A stretch of DNA of 30,587 nt from Diphasiastrum complanatum (lineage: Eukaryota > Streptophyta > Lycopodiopsida > Lycopodiales > Lycopodiaceae): the NCBI GenBank assembly GCA_029204225.1, contig MU836318.1:1-30587 (forward strand). The letters run 5' to 3'. Positions 10,121 to 19,699 of the stretch are shown here, one piece after another. The stretch's first letter is position 1. Each line of letters begins with the position of its first letter. Both the position numbers and the translations under genes were made by a program. The notes under the pieces were generated by a model that was given only the letters and a program-made list of their open reading frames with translations, was not told where the DNA came from and made no database searches.

Positions 10121-12388
10121 TAATGGTCAAAGACGCTATCCCAAAGCTCCACCGGATCGTGCATTCCTGCATCACCCTACCGCTCTATACCATTTTAAAA
10201 TCTTGTTAGGATCTAGTGCAGTATGCAGATCACATCAATCAATCACCATAGACACTCATCACAAGCTCTCAAAGATGGCACATCAAAAGCTTCGTATATT
10301 ACAATTTAAGAAAGCTGTACATATAGGAAATCCACAACCTGCATGAAAAAGACATGTGTCTTAAAATTGGCCTACCACCTGTCAAAACTAAGGTCGGGCC
10401 CAATATGGCCAAATTCAATCGCTCGAGACATGCCCTCGAGTATATAGCATATACTATATATAGGGCTAGAAGCATGGTTTTTGGGTAGTAATACATTTAT
10501 GTTTTTTATTGGAGGATTGTAATATTAATCACATTGTTCACATATGCAATTGCACTTTATTATTTGATTAGTTGACATCAAACAAAAAGTCGATGCATTC
10601 GAGTACACAAATTGTGGAAATTGTGGTCATGATATTGTTGTGATACATAATTTTCTATTTTCACTTGTGTTATATATGGCCCCTAATGTTGATAGAAAAT
10701 GAAATTCAATGTGTTGATAAACAACAATTTTCAAAAGTGCCATCCATTTTCATTTTGTAACATTCTGTGGTTTATACTAAGAGGTCTTGTTTTCATTAGT
10801 CTCGGTATTTTCCTCGGTTAGAGTATTTTGGAATGTCTCTAGCCTCCTTATAACCCTCCCTCTAACCCTTCTTATAACCCTCTGTATAACTCTCAATTAG
10901 CAGGTATATTTGAAATGTCCAAGGCCTCCTTATAACCGTCCTTATAAGTCCAAATTTGCAAGGCTTATACCGAGGCCACCCTATGGACCTAGGATTCTAA
11001 CATTCTTGGATACTACATCCACAATTCATTGAGTCTTCAACGCCATGATAGAGTTTCAGATTACAACACCCAAATGGGGGCTAAAATAAAAAAACCTAGC
11101 TAAACAACAAGTTTGAAATGATTTGTTGTATGATTGAAGTTCTTCTATCCTTGCAAATCGGGTCATGTCTCATGCAGAAGGCGGGTTACTGCCTACATTT
11201 GCAACTGGACAAAAATTCTTTGCATGGCTGTAAATGGGTGAGAGAGTGGTTGTATCTAGTTCCCTTTCCAACCTCGAATTAGGGCAAGAAGTGGTGGCAA
11301 GAGAACCTTGAATATTCTTGGCCATTTGTTTTTTTTATATATTCTAAGAAGTTGACCCATAGGAAGATATTTTGGTTCCTTCTTAGATTTGTGGAAATGA
11401 AGTTTTCTACAAGCATAGTTGATAACTCGTGACTCATGATTCCTAGGAGATTCGTGCTGGTCGTCAAGAAACTCACGTTGGTGCTTGCAACAAATTTTTC
11501 TCAAGCACTCATCTGCTCTGACAAGGCCTGGGCAATCACACCACATAGCACAATTTTGTTGTGTCGGGCCCAAGAGCACGCAACTTGTATGTGTGTGTCT
11601 TGAAGTCTCGTCACTTCCGACATGTGACCCCATAGTGTGTAGGTGGATGTAGCTCTCCTATACAAAGCACCTACAAGCCCCCCTTAATATTGGAATTTTA
11701 ATCACATCATCCCTTGTTTGCTTGAGAATGAATCTTGCACTTACATTTCATTCTAAGTGCTAAAATGTCCATATAGGGTGCACATTAGGCCATAGAGTGG
11801 CAATGACATTTTTTCACTTTATGTGGGGAGATTGCCCATCATTAGATGGGCACTGCACTTACTGCACCTTGATTGACTGGTCACTCCACCATGAGAGTGG
11901 TGCAAAATAAGATGATCCCTTTCTATGCCCCTATGGAGAAGAATATTGTTGTACTTGCATTAAAAGCCTATTAATAGATGAGGACTCCCTTATCAGCTTT
12001 GGACAAGCATATTCTTGTACTTAGAAGTTAGAAGCAAAAGCCTATTATTGGAAGAGGGCCTGCCTCGTCACTTCCATAGTATGGAATTTATGTAAGGTTG
12101 ACTGCATCAATGCCGGGCACTTGCAACTCCATTGCGCGGAATTGGGACTTCTACCACAGACTATATGCGATTATCATTGATCTTGCTAGTCTCTCACTCA
12201 TGTCCATGATTGCTCCTATTACCTGACACGAATGTGGAAACGATCAGCTGTAGAAATCCCACTTTCATGCGTTCGCCATTGCACAACACAAAATTTTGGT
12301 TGTGGGCTCATGATTCAGTTTCAGATTATGGTTATTGATCCTGTCTAGAGTTGGAATTGAAGACATTTGCAGCTGCTGCATGCACACA

Positions 12389-12393
<5 letters not shown>
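10121..12393. other. Anonymous upstream region, no supported gene
   Basis: No known domain on either strand. Minor structures: repeats of the phrase TTATAACCCTC at about 10845-10950; a hairpin with perfect 7-bp arms GCCCATC/GATGGGC at 11834-11851; an imperfect duplication of about 65 bp (about 11939-12005 and 12007-12072) around the phrase ATATT-TTGTACTT...AAAAGCCTATTA. The largest open frame (11633-11256, minus, 125 residues, Cys/His-rich) has an ATG but no motif I know, so I treat it as unproven. The right-hand part should contain the promoter of the gene at 12585. Confidence 0.5.

Positions 12394-12449
<56 letters not shown>
12394..12449. promoter_or_regulatory. (TC)28 tract in 5' flank of membrane-protein gene
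   Basis: Perfect TC run of 56 bases ending 135 bases before the ATG at 12585. It therefore lies in the 5' UTR or proximal promoter of the only intact gene here. GA/CT repeats in plant promoters and 5' leaders are known binding sites for BBR/BPC (GAGA-binding) proteins. That this copy acts so is inference. Confidence 0.6.
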
Positions 12450-12452
<3 letters not shown>

Positions 12453-12584
12453 CTCGTATAGGATAGACGAGCAATCTTTACAAAAGCTTGGATTGCTTAG
12501 AACGTCGACCAGCTGACTACAAGTAAAGTTGCCATAAGATCTGCTGTAAAGACATTCACAGCCGTGCAGGACAGATTAAAGAGC

Positions 12585-14288
12585 ATGGACACTCAGCCCC
12601 TCCTTCAATCGAAGAGCTGCCGCGGGGTCTCTTTTGAAATGAATGTTAACATTGACAGGTTGCTTACCAAAACTAATTCCACGTTGAAAGTCATTTCAGA
12701 AGCGAAAGAAACCACCTCTCGCCAATACAGCGTAGTCGTGCCCAAACTAGCAAAGGTCAGAACTCTTATCTCTGAGAGATATAGCAGAACAACATCTAAC
12801 ACCTACAGATCCATTTCCAGACTCGGATCAACTTCCTTCGACTACGGCTTTGGCCAGTTGCCGGAAAATGACGATGAATTTGATCAGGATAATGTAGACA
12901 CAGAAACAGTTCAGGAAGATGTTCCTTTAATGCCCAGTCTTTCTGATCCATCTTCAAAGCCGGCCGCTGCAAGCGCTCACCACTATGAATCCAAATCTAG
13001 ACTAGGCACGATTCTTCTTCAACAGAGCTGGTTTAGCGTATACAAACGTCTCTTTGCAGTATCAGTCTCCATCAATTCCGTGTTTCTCATCCTCGCTGCT
13101 ACAGGCCAATTTAACTATGCCAAATCCCGTGCGGCTCTCTTAGCCATAGTAAATATTCTGATGCTAGTGCTTGTGAGAAATGAAGTTTTCCTCCGGGTCG
13201 TCTTCTGGCTCACGTTGAAGCTCTTCGGCCATAGCTGGATCCCCGTGGTGGTGAAGAACTCTATGACTGCTTTCCTCCAGAGCCTGGGAGGCATCCACAG
13301 CGGCTGCGGGGTTTCTTCCATGATGTGGGTGACATACGCCATTGAGGAAACACTTAGGCATCGCTACTTGACGTCAGATGAGATTTATGCTATCGCAATT
13401 GCGATCCAGGTGTTGCTGCTTTTGAGCTGCCTTGGCGCTTTCCCTCTCCTTCGTCATCTCCACCATAATATCTTTGAGTACGTGCACCGATTTGCTGGAT
13501 GGGGCTCGCTCGGTTTACTCTGGGTGTTCATCATCCTCTCTGCAAGCTACGATCCCTTAGCTAAATCCTACTCTGTGCGATGTGGCAAGCTGGTGAAGAG
13601 GCAAGAGCTATGGTATACAGCAGTCACAACCTTTCTGATCTTGCTGCCATGGTTGACAGTGCGAAAGGCTCTCGTTGAGACCATCATTCCGGAGGCGAGA
13701 AACAGCAGTCTTCTCAATTTCTCAGGTGGAGTGAAGCCCGGTATCCTCGCAAGGATCAGCCGCTCTCCTCTTTCAGACTGGCACACCTTTGGCATCATTT
13801 CCGATGGGAAGCAACGCCATACTATCCTGGCAGGTGCAGTGGGAGACTTCACCAAAGGCCTTGTGGAGTGTCCACCCTCACGCATCTGGGTGAGAACCTT
13901 CCAGTTTGCAGGGCTTCCATACCTTGTGAACATGTACAACCGAGCGGTGGTGGTCGCCACTGGATCGGGCATTTGCGTCTTCATGTCTTTCCTCCTGCAA
14001 CGCACAAGAGCAGACGTCCATGTCATCTGGATCGCAAAGAACATTCAGAAATCCTATGGTGATGAGATCTTCCAGGTGGTAACCAATACCCCTGCTTCCA
14101 GGTTCTCTGTATTTGATACTGCAATATCTGGCAGAAGGCCTAAGACTGCAGAGATTGTGATCAACAAGGCCAGAGAATGGGGAGCTGAGGTGGTGATCGT
14201 GACCAGCAATCCAATTGGTACCAACGAGATTGTGGGCAGCTGCAGAAAAGCTGGGATTCCAGCTTTTGGCCCCATCTGGGATTCCTGA
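12585..14288 (+). CDS. TmpA-like multi-pass membrane oxidoreductase-like protein
   Basis: 567 residues from the ATG at 12585, with A at -3 and G at +4. The frame stays open upstream to a GTG at 12564, but plants use ATG. A Ser-rich soluble N-terminus (about 1-150) has an acidic patch near 92-112. Likely membrane helices lie at about 155-176, 183-215, 268-289, 305-322 and 342-359. Histidines GGIHSG (near 238) and HRFAGW (near 301) could be haem or structural ligands. The C-terminal half resembles a ferric-reductase-type flavin/NAD fold: DWHTFGII (398-405), GAVGDFTKGL (417-426), GSGICVFMSFLLQR (460-473). The family includes fungal TmpA and plant proteins annotated 'adenylate-forming reductase', though no adenylation domain is present. 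There are no introns, stops or frameshifts, so the gene looks functional. Reaction and substrate are unknown. A copia element begins 258 bases after the stop. Confidence 0.85.
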   Translation: MDTQPLLQSKSCRGVSFEMNVNIDRLLTKTNSTLKVISEAKETTSRQYSVVVPKLAKVRTLISERYSRTTSNTYRSISRLGSTSFDYGFGQLPENDDEFDQDNVDTETVQEDVPLMPSLSDPSSKPAAASAHHYESKSRLGTILLQQSWFSVYKRLFAVSVSINSVFLILAATGQFNYAKSRAALLAIVNILMLVLVRNEVFLRVVFWLTLKLFGHSWIPVVVKNSMTAFLQSLGGIHSGCGVSSMMWVTYAIEETLRHRYLTSDEIYAIAIAIQVLLLLSCLGAFPLLRHLHHNIFEYVHRFAGWGSLGLLWVFIILSASYDPLAKSYSVRCGKLVKRQELWYTAVTTFLILLPWLTVRKALVETIIPEARNSSLLNFSGGVKPGILARISRSPLSDWHTFGIISDGKQRHTILAGAVGDFTKGLVECPPSRIWVRTFQFAGLPYLVNMYNRAVVVATGSGICVFMSFLLQRTRADVHVIWIAKNIQKSYGDEIFQVVTNTPASRFSVFDTAISGRRPKTAEIVINKAREWGAEVVIVTSNPIGTNEIVGSCRKAGIPAFGPIWDS

Positions 14289-14545
14289 TTTATGTATATG
14301 ATTCAGCTATGGGTGCAGCTAATGAACGAAGTTCTTTTTTGGAAGTTGAGAACTCATTATCCTGTCTCTTCAGATTATTTTCTAAATAGGAATCTATTGA
14401 GTGTTTCCACATCTGATGTACTTCAACACATAATGGCCTGGGCGATGTTGTGACAAAAAGTGACTAGACCTTTTAGTGATTCCATCAGATTATTATCAGA
14501 CTGTAAGCTAGACAATGACTATATACAGAATACGGTGTTTATAAT
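14289..14545 (+). other. 3' flank / likely 3' UTR of the gene
   Basis: Non-coding AT-rich sequence between the stop codon and the copia LTR. No canonical AATAAA is seen; several A/T-rich near-matches occur. The LTR at 14546 may lie close to, or within, the transcript's natural end. Confidence 0.5.
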
Positions 14546-14651
14546 TGTTAAATTATATTAAGTATAGTCTAAATGTCTAAGAGGCTATTATGTTCAATGT
14601 GGACCAAGTTGGGTCCCCAACCGTCACACTCCTGAGACACTCAACAGTCGC

Positions 14652-14714
<63 letters not shown>

Positions 14715-14829
14715 GTCTCTTGGACGTTCATCTCTTCATCTATATCTTTGTAAGAGCAGTCGCTCTAAGACATGATGATTTAGTATTCAATACAAGTTAT
14801 TTTGTTATTGCTGCTCTGTCGTTTCCGCA
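14546..14829 (+). repeat. 5' LTR with embedded (CT)n(CA)n
   Basis: 284 bp beginning TGTTAAA and ending CCGCA. Outside the microsatellite it is about 95% identical to the 3' LTR by eye. It contains about 47 bases of CT (14654-14700) followed by (AC)7 (14701-14714), which the 3' LTR largely lacks. Confidence 0.85.
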
Positions 14830-14832
14830 ATA

Positions 14833-14844
14833 TGGTATCAGAGC
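14833..14844 (+). other. Copia primer-binding site (initiator Met tRNA)
   Basis: TGGTATCAGAGC, three bases after the 5' LTR. It sets the element's direction as plus. Confidence 0.92.
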
Positions 14845-14849
14845 TTTGT

Positions 14850-15475
14850 ACCTTCAAAACTTCTAGGGAGCGTAATCCGACATGGCCGACCCTTTGATGC
14901 CATATTGTTGGATCCCATTTGTTTCCATATGCTAGCATAGCACTTGGAGGCATTTGGGAGCACAATTTAAACAAATTGCCTTCCCTTACTCCTACTACGA
15001 CGTTCCCTTTCTGATCTGCAACTATGCAGGAAGTTCCATTAAACTAAACAATCAACCCATGATCATTCAGCTTACTAAGTGAAAGGAGATTTTTAGTTAA
15101 GGATGGAACATACAATACATCGTGTATTGTTCTAAAAGTCCCATCTGACATCATTACAGGAACAATTTTCTGTCCCATTGTATGTCATGAAGGCTGCTGT
15201 CATCTCCAAGTAAGATCTTGCCCTTCTGGGGTACTTTATCCAAAGAAGAAAACCATTCCTTTTTGGAAGTCATGTGCTGAGTAGCTCCATAGTTGAAGCC
15301 ACATTGGCTTCAGCCTTCTTCTTCTCGTTGGCAATTCGCTTCTTACATTCTTCAATGTAATGTCCCTCTTTCTTAGAGTAGTTGCATTTACCCTTCTTCT
15401 TAGAAGGTTTAGCATCACTCTTCCCTGAGGATTGTGATTGATCCTTTAATCTCACAAGAACATCAAAGAACAATT
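14850..15475 (-). pseudogene. Inverted gag-protease-pre-integrase block
   Basis: On minus, in normal copia order: a gag C-terminus (from 15473) with a knuckle CNYSKKEGHYIEEC at about 15386-15345, where the second Cys is Ser. Next is protease (about 15300-15030), with NYGATQHM where DSGATQHM is expected, then LGDDS, DGTFRTI and VLYVP. Last is the GAG_pre-integrase motif WHQRVGH (14902-14882). The catalytic Asp is replaced by Asn (15292-15294). At least one frameshift and two stops interrupt the frame. The block ends about 5 bases from the primer site on one side and abuts the plus-strand RNase H remnant on the other. Its strand is opposite to all other signals in the element, so it was inverted or copied in backwards. 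Confidence 0.8.
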
Positions 15476-15477
15476 CT

Positions 15478-15649
15478 TAAATGTGAGAGCAGAAGTTGTA
15501 TTGGTGCTATGACAGAGAATCCAAGATTTCATGCTCGGACAAAACACATTGAGATAGAGTACCATTTTGTTCAACAACAAGTTGTTGATGGCAAAGTACA
15601 ATTGGAATATTGTGCTACAAAAGACATGGTTGCAGACATATTTACATAA
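15478..15649 (+). pseudogene. Copia RNase H C-terminal remnant
   Basis: Plus-strand reading gives SCIGAMTENPRFHARTKHIE, then EYHFV, LEYCATKDMVADIFT, which is the highly conserved end of copia RNase H (family pattern NP.FHARTKHIEIDYHFVR...ADIFTKPL). A stop replaces the residue after ADIFT. Upstream parts of RNase H and reverse transcriptase are missing; the junction with the inverted gag block is within a few bases of 15476. It lies 81 bases before the polypurine tract, as normal. Confidence 0.85.
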
Positions 15650-15730
15650 CCACTTACCAAGAGATAAATTTGAATTCTGTAGAGAACAATTAAGAGTAGT
15701 TCATGATGACCTGTCTTAGACATTATGACT

Positions 15731-15739
15731 AAGTGGGAG
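15731..15739 (+). other. Polypurine tract before 3' LTR
   Basis: AAGTGGGAG immediately precedes the LTR's TG. This is the usual plus-strand priming site of plant copia elements and agrees with the plus direction of the primer site. Confidence 0.8.
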
Positions 15740-15983
15740 TGTTAAATATTAAGTATAGTCTAAATGTCTAATAGGTTAATATGTTCCATGTGGACCAAGT
15801 TTGGGTCCCCAACCGTCACACTCTTGAGACACTCAACAGTCGCACCCTCTAACACGCACACACACACGTCTCTTGGACGTTCATCTCTCCCATCTATATC
15901 TTTGTAAGAGCAATCGCTCTAAGAAATGATGATTTAGTATTCAATACAAGTTATTTTGTTATTGATGCTCTGTCTTTTCCGCA
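15740..15983 (+). repeat. 3' LTR
   Basis: 244 bp, TGTTAAA to CCGCA. About a dozen substitutions or small indels separate it from the 5' LTR apart from the microsatellite. Where the 5' LTR has a long CT run this copy has only CCTCTAACACG followed by a short CA run. Confidence 0.85.
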
Positions 15984-16372
15984 ATAAGAATTTGCTTAAG
16001 CTTTGAGTTCAAATTTTGCATATTACGGGACTTAATACATCGTGAGAAAAATATGCCAAAATGTATTGGAGAGAAGGGCTTGTTTTACACTATATATATT
16101 TTTTCTTATTAGAAAGTTTTGGCAGCAGAAACCAAAAACTTTATTGCCCAACTTGATATGATCATGATAAATTTGAAACTGATTTAGCTTTGATTTTAAC
16201 TATTTACCCTTATCCATGGACTAGATAATGGCACTTTGGAGCCCCACTTTAAGGACTAGAAGATGTACTATTATATCTTTCCAATGGGTCTACAAATGGC
16301 CTTTATTATGCATAATGTGTCAAAAAGATCTGATGAAAATTATGCACAAAAGATTTTGTCAATGTTTCCATA

Positions 16373-16475
16373 CATGGGGTCAAATTTTCAAGATTTTCTA
16401 TGAGGGCTATGAATTTTCAGAATTCCATCTATGAGGGCTACAAATTGTCAAAATTCTATCCATGAGGAATACGTA
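16373..16475. repeat. 31-bp tandem repeat, about 4 units
   Basis: Unit approximates TATGAGGGCTACAAATT-TCAAAATTCTATC. Two central copies are 31 bp each; a diverged copy lies before them and a partial copy after. Small local minisatellite in non-coding DNA. Confidence 0.75.
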
Positions 16476-18262
16476 TCATGAGGGCTAAATATACCACTAA
16501 TCAAAATTTATAAGTAAAAATGTGGACCCATTCATTAAGAGATATTTGGGCTCCAAGAGGGCCCTTTAAGAGGTACCAATTAGGAGAGAGTGTATCTAGA
16601 GAGAAAATTTCAGACCTATCCGATGATCAACTAGAGTCTGTGTTCACATTATAGGAGTTGATAACCATTATTGTTTGGTAAATGTCAAGGATTTCTATTG
16701 TGCCACGTGGACATCGAACCATTTAAAAGTCAAAAAAAGAAAGAATCTCAATAGAAGACCCTTTCCATGGTCATACTCACCCTAATGATTATGCCCTAGG
16801 CAATGGTGGTCCCCAAACTCAAAGTGACGAAATGTGAATTTCAACAATCGGTTTGTTTGTATTTGTTGGATTTTTATGAGCACTGGCCCATGGAAACATC
16901 TATATTTTTGGATTTTTTTTCATGAGAGTTTTGTTTATGGGTCAATGGGGGCGAGCCCTAAGTCACCAAATTTAAAATGATGAGTTCTCATTGATCTTAA
17001 AGATTGTTGTGTTTTTCACATGAGTGCATCCTAAATGCAAGCCGTGGCATCCTTGCCATGTCCAAAAGAATTAAACTTTTCAGTAAAAAGCAAAAAATCG
17101 AAAATTTCTATCATGTAAATAAAATACATGAATATTTAGCATTTCTAATAGTCTATAGTAACTTTTTACAAATAACTCGTAGAATAGATTAAAAGCATTA
17201 CATAAGGACACTGAAAATATTTTTGATATTATATTTTTTCAAATTCTATGTAGTTTTCACTAACTCCTCTCAACTTAGTGCTTGATATATTGTCAAGACT
17301 CTCCATTTCAACAAATGAAGTAGGTTCTCATCTTAGTCGCTATCCATTGTAAACAAAATTTTTGGCATTGCGACTTTGCTTCGTTGTTGCCGAGTCAAAG
17401 ATGTGTTTTTGTAAAATTGATATTGTTGACTTACAAAGATGATTCATCATTATCAACTCAAAATTAAAAGCAAGCACATCCACATCTTTAAGATTTATAT
17501 CATCAACTTGTGGCCGATTCTTTGCTGAACATACACGCTTGAGAACCTCTTGCTTGTCCTGCTCACCTTGTCGCCTCATGGACTATTTTCTCATTTTCCC
17601 CTCAGGGCCTCAAATACTTGGAAATGTAATTTATTTTCAAATGGTAGTGGCCCTAGCTAGTCTCACCTTCTGGATGAATCCAAATTCTTGTGAATCTTCC
17701 ACCATCATGACATAGCGAGAGGACATGAAAGCCGCTCTATAATAGAGTCATTTGGTGGTCTTCTTCTGACTTGGGGGCTACGTTGGGGTTGATCTTTATA
17801 GGGCCTCGATCCCAGAAGCATTCTTGAACCATGAGAAAGGCTTTGAGTGGATCCTTTGGTATGCGTAAGAAGTGAAGATCAGCCAAGGGATCCATCATAG
17901 CAGCACCCTCACCATATCCATGATAAGATCTATTTGGTAGAGATCTCTTGCCAATGCCTTTGAAGAGTGCTCCACCAATATGCCACTATGATCATGGGCT
18001 TCCTCCATGCTTGATGAGGATCTTTGCTTTGAAAGTTCCACTTGCATGATGGATGCACCATAAATAGAGAAATATGAGGCTTCCAAGCCTCATAAGGATC
18101 ATGGAGATCAAGATCATAAGATGTGAAACAATGATGATTATCAAGATTATGCTTTCTAGCTTGCATAAGAGGAGTTTTGAGTTCCAAAAAGACCCTTTAA
18201 GAATTCGTGCAAGATGCCTTTTTTATTATTAAACTATTATAGCACTAATACTTTTGACTTTC

Positions 18263-18382
18263 CATAACTTTTTAATCGTAGCTTAGAAGTATGTCATCTA
18301 ACATATCATTGGAAAGCCCTTGTTGAGCGCTTTCCAATGCACCAAACTCCACTAAATTTGGACTTACCACTAAAAAGTTATG
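18263..18382. repeat. Nested concentric inverted repeat
   Basis: Outer arms CATAACTTTTTA (18263-18274) and TAAAAAGTTATG (18371-18382) are perfect 12-bp complements. Inner arms CATTGGAAAGC (18307-18317) and GCTTTCCAATG (18329-18339) are perfect 11-bp complements with an 11-nt loop. Both pairs share a centre at about 18323, so the 120 bases can fold as one long interrupted hairpin. Confidence 0.8.
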
Positions 18383-18692
18383 CCATTTTTAGTATGGAAT
18401 CAAAATGTGGACTCAAAAAGTTACGTTACATAGATTTCAAATTTGAGTGTTTTGATTCATCCATGTGTAAGAAAAATTTGAGAAAAAATATAAAAGGAAT
18501 CTTTACAAAGGGTTTTTTTTGGATTTAGAACTCCTCTAATGACTTGTCCACATACAATGAACTATATCCATGATGGATCCAATCTTGATATCAAAGACTA
18601 CCTTGATCTTTTTTAGGCTAGTTACTCTCTCAAGGATGTAAGTGTCCACTTTGTATGCTTCACTTAATCTCAAGAGGAGTTTACAATTTGCC

Positions 18693-19010
18693 TCAAAACA
18701 TGTGAAAACATGATTTTAAAAAAAAGTGAGTACCAAGCTCAATCTTGTTCTTACTAGAACCAAGAGCATACTTTTGACAATACAATATCTTGCTTTCAAA
18801 AAGTATTTGAAACATATCTAAGTCAATAATGACAAGAAACATGTCTATACCATAAGCATCATACAAAACTAGTATAGCTTTTCTTGAACTTTGAGATCCA
18901 AAAAACTCAATGAAGCAAGATAGCATATCAAGCAAAGGAAGAGAAGCATATATGAATGTGTTGTAGTAGATACAACATGGTACAACATGGAAGATGCCCC
19001 TCTTTGCCAT
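18693..19010 (-). pseudogene. Possible copia reverse-transcriptase remnant
   Basis: A 105-residue open frame on minus, continuing the direction of the copia coding region. The phrases ILVLYDAYGID and ILYCQKYAL loosely resemble copia RT around the LYVDD catalytic motif and the downstream SQ-KYA-LL segment, but the DD pair is not present. Assignment rests on position and weak resemblance only. Confidence 0.3.
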
Positions 19011-19129
19011 GTAAGGTGAGCCATAAAGACTTGGCCATGCATCTTGAAGATCTTATTGAAATCATATGAAGAGGAAACTCCTCCTCACACATTGGCCCCA
19101 TCATAACTTGAATACCTTCAAAAAAGATA

Positions 19130-19560
19130 ACTTGTGATGCTTCTTGAGAAGCCTTGATCTCGGCCACTTCCAAAATTAAATCTTCATGCAATGTGACATC
19201 TCTATTCACAATCACTTTTGAAATAGAGAGTGTAAAGACACTAAAGGCCTCCTTGATGGATGAGTATCCAACCATGATCCATGAGCTTGGATCATCCTTC
19301 CTTCTTGTTTCCAAGGGAATATGTGCAAAGCAAGTGCTACCAAGTTCACTAAGGTGATCAACCTTAGGCTTCATCTTGAATAAAACTTCATATGGTGCTA
19401 TTCCTTCAAGAGCTCCAATACTCCTCAAAGCTCTGATCTTCAATGAGAATTTCTTCTCAACATATGCTTTGAATAATAAGGAATAATCATACACCATAAT
19501 ACTTGAAGAGAGAAGATATGTGCATCTTGTGTGATCATCCTCCTTTGAAATATTGGACAT
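19130..19560 (-). pseudogene. Copia integrase remnant with core deletion
   Basis: Minus frame shows FKAYVEKKFSLKIRALRS, the stretch that normally leads into SDNGGEY with the second catalytic Asp. Instead it runs straight into ALEGIAPYEVLFKMKPKVDHL, which belongs near the integrase C-terminus, then FAHIP, IMVGYSS and VIVNRDVTLHED. About 80-100 residues with the second Asp and the catalytic Glu are missing, and the zinc-binding WH..LGH segment is also gone. The frame remains open across the deletion, continuous with protease upstream. The integrase cannot be active. Confidence 0.75.
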
Positions 19561-19699
19561 ATAAGAAACATCAAGAGAGTTTGCACTCTCACTTGGATCC
19601 AATTTGTAGATGCCTTCAAATCTTGATCCATATGCAAGGATCTCACCATCCTTCTTGATCACACAATTGTCAATATTGAAATTGACATCAAAGCCACTA

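Larger units (their letters stand above)
14546..15983 (+). mobile_element. Small copia element with inverted interior
   Basis: Two direct LTRs (14546-14829 and 15740-15983), a plus-strand primer site (14833-14844), a plus-strand RNase H C-terminus (about 15478-15649) and a polypurine tract (15731-15739) define a plus-oriented Ty1/copia element. The flanks ATAAT (14541-14545) and ATAAG (15984-15988) are a near-match target-site duplication. Integrase core and nearly all of reverse transcriptase are absent. The segment from about 14850 to 15475 codes for gag, protease and pre-integrase on the opposite strand. The element cannot move on its own. Confidence 0.85.
15984..18689. other. Anonymous AT-rich region, no supported gene
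   Basis: No recognisable domain or RNA gene. Two local structures are listed separately (31-bp repeats and a nested inverted repeat). Minus frames at 17579-17340 and 18187-17895 are open but motif-free; on minus 18180 to 17640 the text is somewhat protein-like but broken by stops, so it may be an unidentified transposon remnant. Confidence 0.5.

Noticed and set aside
10440-10465. TATA-like sequence CTATATATAGG as a promoter
   Set aside because: No gene or plausible transcript follows within 2 kb; AT-rich context makes chance occurrence likely.
11256-11633. Cys/His-rich 125-residue minus ORF
   Set aside because: Has an ATG but no domain, no homology I recognise, and Cys/His spacing fits no zinc-finger class.
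12564-12584. Extension of the membrane-protein gene to an upstream start
   Set aside because: The codon at 12564 is GTG; the first ATG in frame is at 12585 with a good context, so the seven extra residues were dropped.
13568-14044. 158-residue minus ORF opposite the membrane-protein gene
   Set aside because: Shadow of the well-supported plus-strand coding region; composition shows no domain.
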